Source of the DNA: Comamonas sp. lk
GTDB taxonomy: Bacteria; Pseudomonadota; Gammaproteobacteria; Burkholderiales; Burkholderiaceae_C
Direction: 5' to 3'
DNA: 64,000 bases
NCBI RefSeq assembly: GCF_900564145.1
Contig: NZ_UOOB01000001.1
Span: forward strand, 3,660,754-3,724,753
Part shown: positions 35,645 through 43,840 of the stretch, one piece after another
How positions within the stretch are numbered: the stretch's first letter is position 1
Layout of the letters: each line of letters opens with the position of its first letter
Program-made: the position numbers and the translations under genes
Notes under the pieces: model-generated
What the model was told of the DNA's origin: nothing
Databases searched by the model: none
Seen by the model: only the letters and a program-made list of their open reading frames with translations

Positions 35645-36808
35645 TCAAGCGGCGGGCTTCTCAGCCTTGTCCAGATCGACGTCCGGGTCAGGCAGGAATT
35701 CCCGGCCTTCGCTCAAGGGCGCAAACCGGTAGCTGGCGGGGGTGCGGCTGAGTTTGATCGGCGCGCCCAGACCTTTATAGTCGCCCATCTCGACAATCAT
35801 CTCCCGGTGCTGCGTGTGCGGATGCTCAAGCGCCTGCGCCACATTGAGCACCGGCGCGGCGGGCACACCAATGGCCATCAGCTCATCGGCCAGACTCACG
35901 CCATCGAACACCAGCAAAGCCTCTTCCAGCAGGGCCTTGAGTTCGACCCGGTTGACCGAGCGCTGGCCGGCCGTGGCAAAGCGCACATCTTGTCCCAGCG
36001 CTTCACGCCCCACATGGCTGCACAACAAGCGAAATTGCCGGTCGTTGCCCACGGCCAAAAAAATCGGAGCGCCGCCGGTATTCAAAGCGTCATACGGGTA
36101 GATATTGGGATGGGCATTGCCCGAGCGCTGCGGCACCTTGCCTCCCATGAACCAGTTGGCTGCATGGGGATGCAGCAGCGACAGGCCGGAGTCGTACAGC
36201 GCAGCATCCACCAACTGCCCCAGGCCGCTGCGTGCGCGCTCATGCAGCGCCAGCAGCACGCCTATCGTGGCATTCAGGCCGGTAACCATGTCCACCACGG
36301 GCAAGCCCACGCGCAGGGGATCGCCGTCGGCCTCTCCATTGATGCTCATGAGGCCGCCCATGGCCTGAATGGCAGCGTCGTAACCGGGCAGGCTGCCCAG
36401 CGGGCCGTCGGCGCCAAAGCCGGTGACGCGGCACCAGATCAGCTGCGGCAGCTGCTCGCGCATCTGCTCGTAGCCAATGCCCCACTTCTCCATGGTGCCG
36501 ACCTTGAAATTCTCCACCACCACATCGGCCTGGGCCATCAGCTCGCGCACGCGCGCCTGCCCCTCGGCAGAGGACAGGTCCAGAAACTGGGTGCGCTTGT
36601 TGCGGTTCAGGCCAAAGTAATAAGAGGCCACGCCTTCCTGAAACGGAGGGCCCCAGGTGCGCGTATCGTCGCCCTGAGGCGGCTCGACCTTGAGCACATC
36701 GGCGCCGTGGTCGCCCAGGACCTGCCCGCAAAACGGGCCGCCCAGAATGCGCGACAGATCAAGGACCTTGACGCCTTGCAGCGCGCCGGAAGGAAGAGAG
36801 GTTGTCAT
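35645..36808 (-). CDS. CaiB/BaiF-type (class III) CoA-transferase
   Basis: A 387-residue family III CoA-transferase. The N-terminal VLDLSRILGGPFCGQVLGDHGADVLKVE (key residues L-x-G-P-x3-x2-L-x-D-x-G-A-x-V-I-K-V-E) and the catalytic Asp in LPGYDAAIQAMGG (about residue 165) are present. Such enzymes move CoA between organic acids, here probably to activate the acid taken up for the linked acyl-CoA dehydrogenase. Its start overlaps the thioesterase stop (ATGA). Last gene of the minus-strand cluster. Confidence 0.9.
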   Translation of the reverse strand: MTTSLPSGALQGVKVLDLSRILGGPFCGQVLGDHGADVLKVEPPQGDDTRTWGPPFQEGVASYYFGLNRNKRTQFLDLSSAEGQARVRELMAQADVVVENFKVGTMEKWGIGYEQMREQLPQLIWCRVTGFGADGPLGSLPGYDAAIQAMGGLMSINGEADGDPLRVGLPVVDMVTGLNATIGVLLALHERARSGLGQLVDAALYDSGLSLLHPHAANWFMGGKVPQRSGNAHPNIYPYDALNTGGAPIFLAVGNDRQFRLLCSHVGREALGQDVRFATAGQRSVNRVELKALLEEALLVFDGVSLADELMAIGVPAAPVLNVAQALEHPHTQHREMIVEMGDYKGLGAPIKLSRTPASYRFAPLSEGREFLPDPDVDLDKAEKPAA

Positions 36809-37245
36809 ATGCTGCGTTCCAGAAGTTTGAAGGTGCCCGTTGCCAGGGCCAGCAGCGTGCCTTCGCTGTCAAAGACCTGGCCGCGCGCAAAGCTGATAGA
36901 GCGGCCCCGGCGTTCACATACGGCCAGAGCCACCACCTCGCCCCGTGCCGGCGCGAGATAGTGCATGGTCAGATCGATGGTGGCGACGCCAAAGCGCGCC
37001 GGGTCGTGCGAGCGCACGGCAGAGGCCAGTGCGCAGTCCATCAGCATGGCCAGCACGCCGCCGTGCACGTCGCCCCGGCTGTTGCCGTAGGCGGGATTGG
37101 GTGGCATGACGATGCGGGCAGCGTCATTGCCTATATGTGTGCCGGTCAGATGAAAAGCGGCAGCCAACGGCATGGACAGGCCGAACAGCGTGCCGGGCGC
37201 TTCGCCGGCAAACGCTGATAAAGGAGGCAATGGCAGCTCGCTCAT
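36805..37245 (-). CDS. PaaI-family hotdog thioesterase
   Basis: A 146-residue hotdog-fold protein with the PaaI pattern GDVHGGVLAMLMDCALASAV near residue 60 (active-site HGG and acidic helix residue), followed by TIDLTMHYLAPARG. These enzymes hydrolyse aromatic or medium acyl-CoA thioesters. It overlaps both neighbours by four bases (ATGA junctions), so it is firmly part of the catabolic operon, perhaps freeing CoA from dead-end thioesters; that role is inference. Confidence 0.88.
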   Translation of the reverse strand: MSELPLPPLSAFAGEAPGTLFGLSMPLAAAFHLTGTHIGNDAARIVMPPNPAYGNSRGDVHGGVLAMLMDCALASAVRSHDPARFGVATIDLTMHYLAPARGEVVALAVCERRGRSISFARGQVFDSEGTLLALATGTFKLLERSI

Positions 37246-38216
37246 GACAGCAGCCCTCTCTGGCGCAGCTTGGCCACACGCGCTTCTTCGCGAGCGAAGC
37301 TTTGCAGCGCATAAGCCTGGTAGGCCTTGGGGTCCAGATAGTTGAGCGGCTGATTGAGCTGCTCCAGCGCCTGCAGGCTGGCGGGGGAGCTGAGCGCCTG
37401 CTGGAAGGCAGCGCTGAGTTTTTGCACCCGCGCCGCATCCATGCCCGCAGGGCCGGCCACGCCATACGGCGAATCTATCCAGGCGTTGACGCCGGCCTCG
37501 CGCAGCGTGGGCAGCTGAGGGTAGCGCTTGATGCGCTCGGGCGTCAGCATGGCCAGATAGCGCAGCTTGCCGGCCTCGATATGCGGCACGGCAATGCCTG
37601 ACAGCGGCGCGGCATCGATATGGCCGCCCAGCAGTGCCGTCGCCAGTTCGGCATCGCCCTTGTAGGGCACGACGTTGTACTGCAGGCCTGCCATGTCGGC
37701 GATCTCGTCCATCACGATGCGCGGCGTACCCAAAGCGCCGGTGGCACCGACATTGAGCTTGCCCGGCTGCTTTCTGGCGGCGGCCGCAAAGTCGGCCCAG
37801 CTCTTGTACGGCGCATCGGCGCGCACGGCCAGGCCGAAAGCGTAATCGGACAACAGCGCGATGTAGCTGAAGCTCTTGCGCGGATCAAAGCTGGTTTTTT
37901 GCATATGCGGCTCGCGGTACACCGAGGCCGGCAAAATGCCCAGCGTATAGCCGTCGGCCGCCGTGCGCGACTGGGCCAGCACGGCAGCCGCATTGACGCC
38001 GTTGGCACCGGCCCGGTTGTCTATGACCATGGGCTGGCCCAGCAATTTACCGACGGCCTCGGCCACGGCACGGATATGGGTGTCCGTAGGCCCGCCCGCG
38101 CCATAGGGCACGATCAGCGCGATGGAGCGCTCGGGGTAGGCCTCGGCAGCCAGCGCGGGCAAGCTGCGGGTCGCGGCAGCCGCGCCCGTGGCGATCAGGA
38201 GTTGACGTCTTTGCAT
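37242..38216 (-). CDS. Bug-family periplasmic binding protein (TctC-like)
   Basis: A 324-residue tripartite tricarboxylate transporter substrate-binding protein. The signal region MQRRQLLIATGAAAA has adjacent arginines as in Tat signals. The mature start YPERSIALIVPYGAGGPTDTH and the later NRAGANGVNAAA match the Bug fold, which binds carboxylates with the G-G-P-T-D loop. The TctA/TctB membrane partners are not in the window, which is common for Bug proteins of Comamonadaceae. It overlaps the thioesterase gene by four bases and lies 21 bases after the next Bug gene. Confidence 0.9.
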   Translation of the reverse strand: MQRRQLLIATGAAAATRSLPALAAEAYPERSIALIVPYGAGGPTDTHIRAVAEAVGKLLGQPMVIDNRAGANGVNAAAVLAQSRTAADGYTLGILPASVYREPHMQKTSFDPRKSFSYIALLSDYAFGLAVRADAPYKSWADFAAAARKQPGKLNVGATGALGTPRIVMDEIADMAGLQYNVVPYKGDAELATALLGGHIDAAPLSGIAVPHIEAGKLRYLAMLTPERIKRYPQLPTLREAGVNAWIDSPYGVAGPAGMDAARVQKLSAAFQQALSSPASLQALEQLNQPLNYLDPKAYQAYALQSFAREEARVAKLRQRGLLS

Positions 38217-38237
38217 TGCGGCCTCCGGTTGATCTGT

Positions 38238-39233
38238 TTAATCCAGTTTGACGCCGGCTTTTTGCACCACCTCAGTCCACTTGTCGACCTCGGTTTTCAC
38301 CAGGCTGGTCAGATAGGCCGGTTTGGTGTCGGCTCCGCGCTCCAGCCCCTGGGCGGCAAAGGCTTTTTTGACATTTTCGGAATCCAGGGCCTTGGTATAG
38401 GCGCGGTTAAGCAGCTCCACCCGATCTGCCGGCATGCCCTTGGGGCCGACCACGCCAAAGAACACGCTCACGTCATAACCGGGCAGACCTTGCTCGGCAA
38501 TGGTGGGGATTTGCGGCATGGCGCTGGAATGCTTGGCCGTGGCAATGCCCAGGGCCTTGAACTTGCCTGCCTTGATATAGGGCATGGCCGTGAGGATGTC
38601 GGTGAAAGCCATGTCCACCTGGCCGGCCAGCAAATCGTTGAGCGCCGGGCCCGTGCCTTTGTAGGGCACATGTTGAAAATCGGTACCGGCCATGCCGTTG
38701 AACAGCACGCCGGCCAGATGAGAGGAAGCGCCATTGCCGGAGGAGGCAAAGTTGAGCTTGCCGGGCTTGGCCTTGTCCAGCGCAATCAGCTCCTTGACGC
38801 TGCTCACGCTCAGGTTGGCGCGCACCACCAGCACATTGGGCAGATAGCCCACGTAAATGATGGGCGTGAAGCTGGTGCGCGGGTCGTAGCTGATGGTCTT
38901 GTACAGCGGCTTGTTGATGGCCAGCGGACCCGAGGTGCCGAACATCAGCGTGTAGCCATCGGGCTTGGCGCGGGCTACGTAGTCCGCACCGATGTTGCCG
39001 CCGGCACCGGCCTTGTTTTCCACGATCACGCTCTGGCCCAGCTCCCGGGTCAGCTCGGTGGCCAGAATACGGGCCATGGCATCGGTGGGGCCGCCCGGGG
39101 GAAAGGGCACGACGAACATGATGGGACGCTCGGGGAATTTCTCGGCAGCCACGGCGCCCAGCGAAGTTCCCAGACCCAGGGCTGCAGCGGCCATCACGCC
39201 AGCGCCCACGAACAGACGACGATTCAAACTCAT
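38238..39233 (-). CDS. Second Bug-family periplasmic binding protein
   Basis: A 331-residue TctC-like protein with a cleavable signal peptide (SLNRRLFVGAGVMAAAALG, ending AVAA) and the Bug motifs FPERPIMFVVPFPPGGPTDAMA, ENKAGAGGNIGADYVA, and YKGTGPALNDLLAGQVDMAF (given by key residues). AAGGAG seven bases upstream fixes the start at 39233. Two different Bug proteins in one operon suggest either two related acids or a soluble sensor plus a transporter component. A dispersed repeat lies between it and the acyl-CoA dehydrogenase gene. Confidence 0.92.
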   Translation of the reverse strand: MSLNRRLFVGAGVMAAAALGLGTSLGAVAAEKFPERPIMFVVPFPPGGPTDAMARILATELTRELGQSVIVENKAGAGGNIGADYVARAKPDGYTLMFGTSGPLAINKPLYKTISYDPRTSFTPIIYVGYLPNVLVVRANLSVSSVKELIALDKAKPGKLNFASSGNGASSHLAGVLFNGMAGTDFQHVPYKGTGPALNDLLAGQVDMAFTDILTAMPYIKAGKFKALGIATAKHSSAMPQIPTIAEQGLPGYDVSVFFGVVGPKGMPADRVELLNRAYTKALDSENVKKAFAAQGLERGADTKPAYLTSLVKTEVDKWTEVVQKAGVKLD

Positions 39234-39285
39234 GACTTGTCTCCTTGATTGCGATATGCCAATCGTGCGTTGGCTTATAAAAATT

Positions 39286-39330
39286 GATAGCTGCCAGCGC
39301 TTTTCTATATTGCGCTGGAGCAGCTTTTGA
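39286..39330 (-). repeat. Dispersed palindromic repeat inside the catabolic operon
   Basis: AATTGATAGCTG followed by CCAGCGC (39294-39300), an 11-base loop and GCGCTGG (39312-39318), then AGCAGCTTTTGAC. It lies in the 103-base gap between two same-strand genes, so it may attenuate transcription or simply be tolerated there. Confidence 0.7.
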
Positions 39331-39336
39331 CTCAGA

Positions 39337-41043
39337 TCATGCCAACCACGCTGCCGGCACCTGGCCAGACTCCAGCGGATCGCGTGGCAGCACGCGGTGC
39401 AGCAGCACCAGCTGCGACAGACGCAGGCGCTGGGCCGAACCGGTCTGAGCCGCTTCCCAGGCCATGGCGATGGCGGAGGTGCAGTTGTAGAGACCGGTAG
39501 CCGCCTGGCGGGCCAGCACATCGCCACCTTCCTGGGCGGCTTTTTCGGCCAGGGCGCTGGCGCGGGCCAGAGCCTCTTCCAGTGCCTGACGGTAAGCAGC
39601 GGTGAGCTGCGCCCCATCCAGCAGCCCCTTCAGATAGCTCTGCAAGACAGGCAGAGAGCCTTCGCGCTTGATGGCGCGAATCACATCCAGCGCCACGATA
39701 TTGCTCGTGCCTTCCCAGATGGAGCCCAGGTGGGAATCGCGCACCAGACGCGCGTCGCTCCATTCCTCGATATAGCCGCAGCCACCGCGCACTTCCATGG
39801 CGTCACCCGTGACCTTGCGTGCATCGCGGCAGGCGCGGAACTTGAGCATGGGCGTCAGAATGCGCAGCAGTGCATAGGCATCGGGAGCGCCGGCATCGGA
39901 TTGCATCAGCGTCTGTGCGGTCTGGAACACCATGCTGCGCGCCTGCTCGGCAGGCAGGCGCAGCTTGTCGAGCTGGCGCTGCATCAGCGGCATGTCCTCG
40001 ATGCGCTTGCCGAAGGCGATGCGCTCGTGGGCAATGAACTCAGCCTCGGCCACGGCGCGGCGCATCATGCCGGCCGAACGCACGCCGTTGGACAGGCGCG
40101 AGTTGTTGACCATGTCGGCCATCTGCACAAAGCCCCGGCCCTGCTCGCCCACCAGATAGGCCAGAGCGCCGTCCATGCGGATCTCGCCGCTGGCCATGGA
40201 GCGCGTGCCCATCTTGTCCTTCAAGCGAATGATTCGGTAGCGGTTGTCGCTGCCGTCATCGAGGTGGCGCGGCAGCAGGAACAGCGAAATGCCCTTCATG
40301 CCGGGCGCACCGCCATCGACGCGCGCCAGCACCATGGCAAATTCCGCATCGGGATTGGAGCAAAACCATTTGTCGCCCGTGAGACGCCAGCTGCCGTCGG
40401 CCTGGGGATAGGCCATGGTCTGGGTGTTGGAGATGTCCGAGCCGGCCGCCTGCTCGGTCATGAACATGGCGCCTTGGGCCTGGCTGTCCCAGTCCAGCGA
40501 CAGCAGCTGGGGCAGGTATTTGTCCACCAGCTCGGTCGTGCCGAACTTCTTCAAGGTGCGGGTCAGCGAATCCGTCATCGACAGCGGACAGCACAGGCCG
40601 AACTCGGACTGCACGAACAGATAGGTCAGCGCGTATTTGACGATCGGCGGCATTTTGCCCTGCCAGCCCAGCATGTCATCGCGATGGGACATGGCTTGCA
40701 GGCCGAACTCACCATAGGCAATGCGCTCCAGTTCTTCATAGGCCGGGTGCTTGATGATGCGCTGGCGGTCCTGGCCCGAGCGGCTGCGGTATTCCAGCTC
40801 CGGCGGGTTCTTGTCGGCAATGCTGGCCAGCTCATCGATGCGGCCTCCGGCCAGCTCACCCATGTGCTGAAAATACGGCTGCAGATGGGCCAGCAGGTCG
40901 GCGGGCAGATAGAGCTTGAGCAGTGCCTGCAGCTCGGCATCGCCGGCATAGAAATTGGCGCCATGGCGGTCGGGCACGGGGTGGCTGGTCTGTGCCGCTG
41001 CGCTGGCAATGGCGGTTTGCTGGGATGGATTGGAAGCCGACAT
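39337..41043 (-). CDS. Acyl-CoA dehydrogenase (AidB-like long form)
   Basis: A 568-residue flavoenzyme of the acyl-CoA dehydrogenase superfamily. It has an N-terminal extension, a middle beta domain with MTEQAAGSDISNTQT and KWFCSNPDAEF, and the C-terminal helical domain containing MEVRGGCGYIEEW and SIWEGTSNIVALDV (FAD/ETF-side motifs). Length and the RSMVFQTAQ segment place it nearer AidB/DmdC-like members than short-chain enzymes. AAGGAG five bases before the ATG at 41043 fixes the start. It heads the catabolic cluster and is divergent from a LysR regulator across a 167-base promoter region. Confidence 0.9.
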   Translation of the reverse strand: MSASNPSQQTAIASAAAQTSHPVPDRHGANFYAGDAELQALLKLYLPADLLAHLQPYFQHMGELAGGRIDELASIADKNPPELEYRSRSGQDRQRIIKHPAYEELERIAYGEFGLQAMSHRDDMLGWQGKMPPIVKYALTYLFVQSEFGLCCPLSMTDSLTRTLKKFGTTELVDKYLPQLLSLDWDSQAQGAMFMTEQAAGSDISNTQTMAYPQADGSWRLTGDKWFCSNPDAEFAMVLARVDGGAPGMKGISLFLLPRHLDDGSDNRYRIIRLKDKMGTRSMASGEIRMDGALAYLVGEQGRGFVQMADMVNNSRLSNGVRSAGMMRRAVAEAEFIAHERIAFGKRIEDMPLMQRQLDKLRLPAEQARSMVFQTAQTLMQSDAGAPDAYALLRILTPMLKFRACRDARKVTGDAMEVRGGCGYIEEWSDARLVRDSHLGSIWEGTSNIVALDVIRAIKREGSLPVLQSYLKGLLDGAQLTAAYRQALEEALARASALAEKAAQEGGDVLARQAATGLYNCTSAIAMAWEAAQTGSAQRLRLSQLVLLHRVLPRDPLESGQVPAAWLA

Positions 41044-41168
41044 GGGTACTCCTTGCGGGCCAGCATGTTCAAGCACACAAAACTTGAAAAACATCCATAC
41101 CAGCACCTGTTGCCGCCCATTTCAGCGCCTCTCATGATTCGCGTCAAATATTAATAAAATCATGAACA

Positions 41169-41183
41169 ATACTTTTTAAGTAT
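41169..41183. promoter_or_regulatory. Inverted repeat in the LysR/acyl-CoA dehydrogenase promoter region
   Basis: ATACTT-TTT-AAGTAT is a perfect 6+3+6 inverted repeat of the spacing preferred by LysR-type regulators, 28 bases before the LysR start and between the two divergent genes. Confidence 0.5.
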
Positions 41184-41210
41184 CAACAAAGCACTTTGAC
41201 TGGAGCTGGA

Positions 41211-42098
41211 ATGGAATTACGCCTGTTGCGCTACTTTGTCGTCGTGGCCGAAGAGCTGCACTTTGGCCGTGCCGCCCAGCGGCTGGCCATCTCGCAGCCG
41301 CCGCTGAGCGTGGCCATCAAACAGCTGGAGCAGGAGCTGCAAGCCAGTCTTTTTGAGCGCAACAGCAAGGAAGTGCGCATGACGGCAGCGGGCGAGCACC
41401 TGCTGGGCAAGGCACGCCAGCTGCTGGCCCTGAGCCAACAGGCCGCGCAGGAAACACGCGATGTGGCCCTGGGCACGCGCGGCCATCTGCGCCTGGGTTT
41501 TGTCGGCTCCAGCCTGTATCGCGGCCTGCCCCAGGCGCTGGAGCAGTTCCAGCAAACCCACCCCCAGGTGCGCGTGGACATGCTGGAAGCCAACAGCGCC
41601 GAGCAGATCCTGGAGCTGCAGCAGATGCGGCTTGACATGGCTCTGGTCCACTCCATACAGCCGCCCGAAACCATTGCCAGCCAGCTCATCATGGCAGAGC
41701 CCTTCGTGGTCTGCATGCCCGAGCACCATGCGCTGCATGCCAGCGCAGCCGTCGACTTGGCCGAACTCAGGAACGACCGGCTGATCCTGTTTTCCAGCCT
41801 GGTCTCTCCCACCTACCACCAGCGCATCTACGAGATGTGCCAGGCCCACGGCTTCGCACCCGAGGTGCGGCACGAGGTAAGACACTGGCTGTCGGTGATC
41901 TCCCTGGTCTCGCTAGGCCAGGGCGTGGCACTGGTACCTGCCGCGCTGGAGCGCGTGGGCATGCCGCGCCTGGTGTTCCGCCCGCTGCTGGGGTCACACC
42001 CTTCGTCCGAAATGCTGGCCATGTGGCGCCGCACACCTACCAATCCGCTGGTGCAGGAGCTGCTGACCTGTCTAAAGCAGGCCGTGGCCGAACTTTGA
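41211..42098 (+). CDS. LysR-family regulator of the catabolic cluster
   Basis: A 295-residue LysR regulator of the CatR/BenM-like type: MELRLLRYFVVVAEELHFGRAAQRL with the helix-turn-helix SQPPLSVAIKQLEQEL, then an effector domain. GGAG five bases upstream supports the ATG at 41211. It is divergent from the acyl-CoA dehydrogenase and so probably activates the five-gene cluster in response to its substrate or an acyl-CoA intermediate; a 15-base inverted repeat lies between them. Confidence 0.92.
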   Translation: MELRLLRYFVVVAEELHFGRAAQRLAISQPPLSVAIKQLEQELQASLFERNSKEVRMTAAGEHLLGKARQLLALSQQAAQETRDVALGTRGHLRLGFVGSSLYRGLPQALEQFQQTHPQVRVDMLEANSAEQILELQQMRLDMALVHSIQPPETIASQLIMAEPFVVCMPEHHALHASAAVDLAELRNDRLILFSSLVSPTYHQRIYEMCQAHGFAPEVRHEVRHWLSVISLVSLGQGVALVPAALERVGMPRLVFRPLLGSHPSSEMLAMWRRTPTNPLVQELLTCLKQAVAEL

Positions 42099-42291
42099 CG
42101 CCAAGTCATGGCAACCCAAGTGCGGATGCGGGCTGTCCGTTGACCGGCATTCCGCTCCGAACTGAGCTGCACTCTCAATCCGGCCACCGGCTGCAACCGA
42201 CCGGCAAGAGACGCTCGTCCTCGCAACAAACCAATACAGCCACTATTCCAGCCACCCAAAATCGGGTTCCTTTGACCTTTAAACTAGTCGC

Positions 42292-43092
42292 ATGAATCGA
42301 CGAAATTTGGTGTTATCTGCCCTGGCCGCAGGGTTTGCTCATGGGGTAGTGGCGGGCCCGCCGGTTCAAGAAAAGAACGAGTGGCCTCGGGTTTTCACAG
42401 AAGCCGACGCACAAAGCAGCATCGTCGTTCTCGATGCCCGAGGGCAATCTGAAACCACCCACGTCTACAACGTGCCGCGTTCCAATCGGCGGTACTCGCC
42501 TGCCTCCACCTTCAAGATTCCGCACAGCCTATTCGCGCTTGATGCAGGGCTGCTGCGTGACGAATTTCAAGTCATCCCGTGGGATGGCGTGAAACGACCT
42601 ACGGCGGCGTGGAACATGGACCAGAATCTGCGCTCGGCGATGAGAAATTCCACCGTCTGGGTGTACGAGCGTTTCGCCAAGGAACTCGGCGATGCACGCG
42701 AGACCGACTACATGCGAAAGATTGGGTATGGCAATGCGGTTGCCACGGGCGACAAGCCATTCTGGGTTGAGGGTGACCTCGCCATCTCATCCTTCGAGCA
42801 GATTGCTTTCCTGCAGCGGCTTTACCGCAATCAACTGCCTTTCCAGGTCGAACATCAACGGCTTGTGAAGGACGTGATGATCAATGAAGCCGGCCCTGAC
42901 TGGATACTGCGCGCTAAAACGGGCTGGACCGGAAAAATCGGCTGGTGGGTGGGTTGGGTAGAGTGGCCCAGCGGCCCCGTGTTCTTTGCCTTGAACATGG
43001 ACACACCGAACAGGCTCGGCGACCTTGCCAAGCGCCAGAGCATTGCACGCAAGGTTCTGCGCTCTATCAACGCGCTACCGACTGCGCCCTGA
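42292..43092 (+). CDS. Class D (OXA-type) beta-lactamase
   Basis: A 266-residue serine beta-lactamase with a signal peptide (about 1-21). All class D motifs are present: STFK with catalytic Ser72 and Lys75 (the Lys is carbamylated in the family), S-T-V at 120-122, YGN at 146-148, W158, and KTG at 209-211. It therefore should be active, hydrolysing penicillins; spectrum cannot be read from motifs. Its codon choice is noticeably less GC-rich than the neighbouring metabolic genes, hinting at acquisition, though no integron site or insertion sequence flanks it. No clear ribosome site precedes the ATG. Confidence 0.92.
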   Translation: MNRRNLVLSALAAGFAHGVVAGPPVQEKNEWPRVFTEADAQSSIVVLDARGQSETTHVYNVPRSNRRYSPASTFKIPHSLFALDAGLLRDEFQVIPWDGVKRPTAAWNMDQNLRSAMRNSTVWVYERFAKELGDARETDYMRKIGYGNAVATGDKPFWVEGDLAISSFEQIAFLQRLYRNQLPFQVEHQRLVKDVMINEAGPDWILRAKTGWTGKIGWWVGWVEWPSGPVFFALNMDTPNRLGDLAKRQSIARKVLRSINALPTAP

Positions 43093-43303
43093 ATTTCCGG
43101 CTGCTAGGCACACAAAACCGCCAGCGTTGCGCCCAGCAGAGCCAGAGCGGGCGCCCTGCCCCCGCTCGCGAGTTCCCCAAAGACGCTTGGGCGAACATTG
43201 AAGATGGATCAGCAAGGTCGGATCTCCCTGCCCTATGGCGCCGGCCCGCGCGGCCATGAGCGAATTTCGAGAAAAACCCAGGCGCACGCGCCCTCGCGTG
43301 CCG

Positions 43304-43753
43304 CTACAGCACCTTGTCAGTCACCACCACCTCGTTGAACGCTAGCTTTCGTCCGTCAGGGCTTTGCACTTCCAGGCGGGCAACCGGTTGAGCACTGGCT
43401 ATCTCGACAAGCCTTGAATGGTGTTCCTTGGGGTGAAAAAGGTTTTCCTCACCCCATTGGCGCAGCCCGACGATGACGGGAAAGAGAGTCTGCCCTTTCG
43501 CCGTGAGCATGTACTGCTGATAGGCCGTACCGTCGGCAGCGGGTTGAGCCTCCAGGATGCCTGCTTCTACCAATGCCTTGAGCCTGACGGCCAGGATATT
43601 GCGTGCCACACCCAGGTTTTTCTGAAAATCGCTAAACCGGCTGATGCCATCAAAGGCATCCCGCACTATCAACAATGACCAGCGGTCACCGATGACATCA
43701 AGCGCCCGCGCTACCGGACAGGTCGCGGTATTCATTCGTTTTCGTTCCGCCAT
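43304..43753 (-). CDS. HxlR-family transcriptional regulator
   Basis: A 149-residue winged-helix regulator: CPVARALDVIGDRWSLLIVRDAF with the HxlR-type Cys near the N-terminus, FSDFQKNLGVARNILAVRLKALVEAGIL as recognition region, and Y-x-x-T-x-K-G wing. Members sense electrophiles or redox state via that Cys and repress a neighbouring gene. GGAGG six bases upstream fixes the ATG at 43753. Two similar 19-base operators lie between it and the divergent MFS gene, so mutual control of both is likely. Confidence 0.9.
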   Translation of the reverse strand: MAERKRMNTATCPVARALDVIGDRWSLLIVRDAFDGISRFSDFQKNLGVARNILAVRLKALVEAGILEAQPAADGTAYQQYMLTAKGQTLFPVIVGLRQWGEENLFHPKEHHSRLVEIASAQPVARLEVQSPDGRKLAFNEVVVTDKVL

Positions 43754-43784
43754 CAGACACCTCCATCGAGCACTCTATCTTTTC

Positions 43785-43803
43785 TAGTTGCATTTTAAAA
43801 CCA
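43785..43803. promoter_or_regulatory. Candidate HxlR operator 1
   Basis: TAGTTGCATTTTAAAACCA matches the complement of operator 2 (43822-43840) at 15 of 19 positions, 37 bases away, in the hxlR-MFS intergenic region. Confidence 0.55.
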
Positions 43804-43821
43804 AAAATACTATGCTCAATC

Positions 43822-43840
43822 TGGTTTTATATTGAAACCA
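43822..43840. promoter_or_regulatory. Candidate HxlR operator 2
   Basis: TGGTTTTATATTGAAACCA has perfect 6-base arms TGGTTT/AAACCA. It overlaps the TTG at 43832 that is the longest possible MFS start, which suggests translation may begin at the GTG at 43850. Confidence 0.6.

Noticed and set aside
41837..42295. 152-codon plus-strand frame between the LysR and beta-lactamase genes
   Set aside because: Mostly inside the LysR gene in another frame; Arg/Thr/Pro-rich with no domain.
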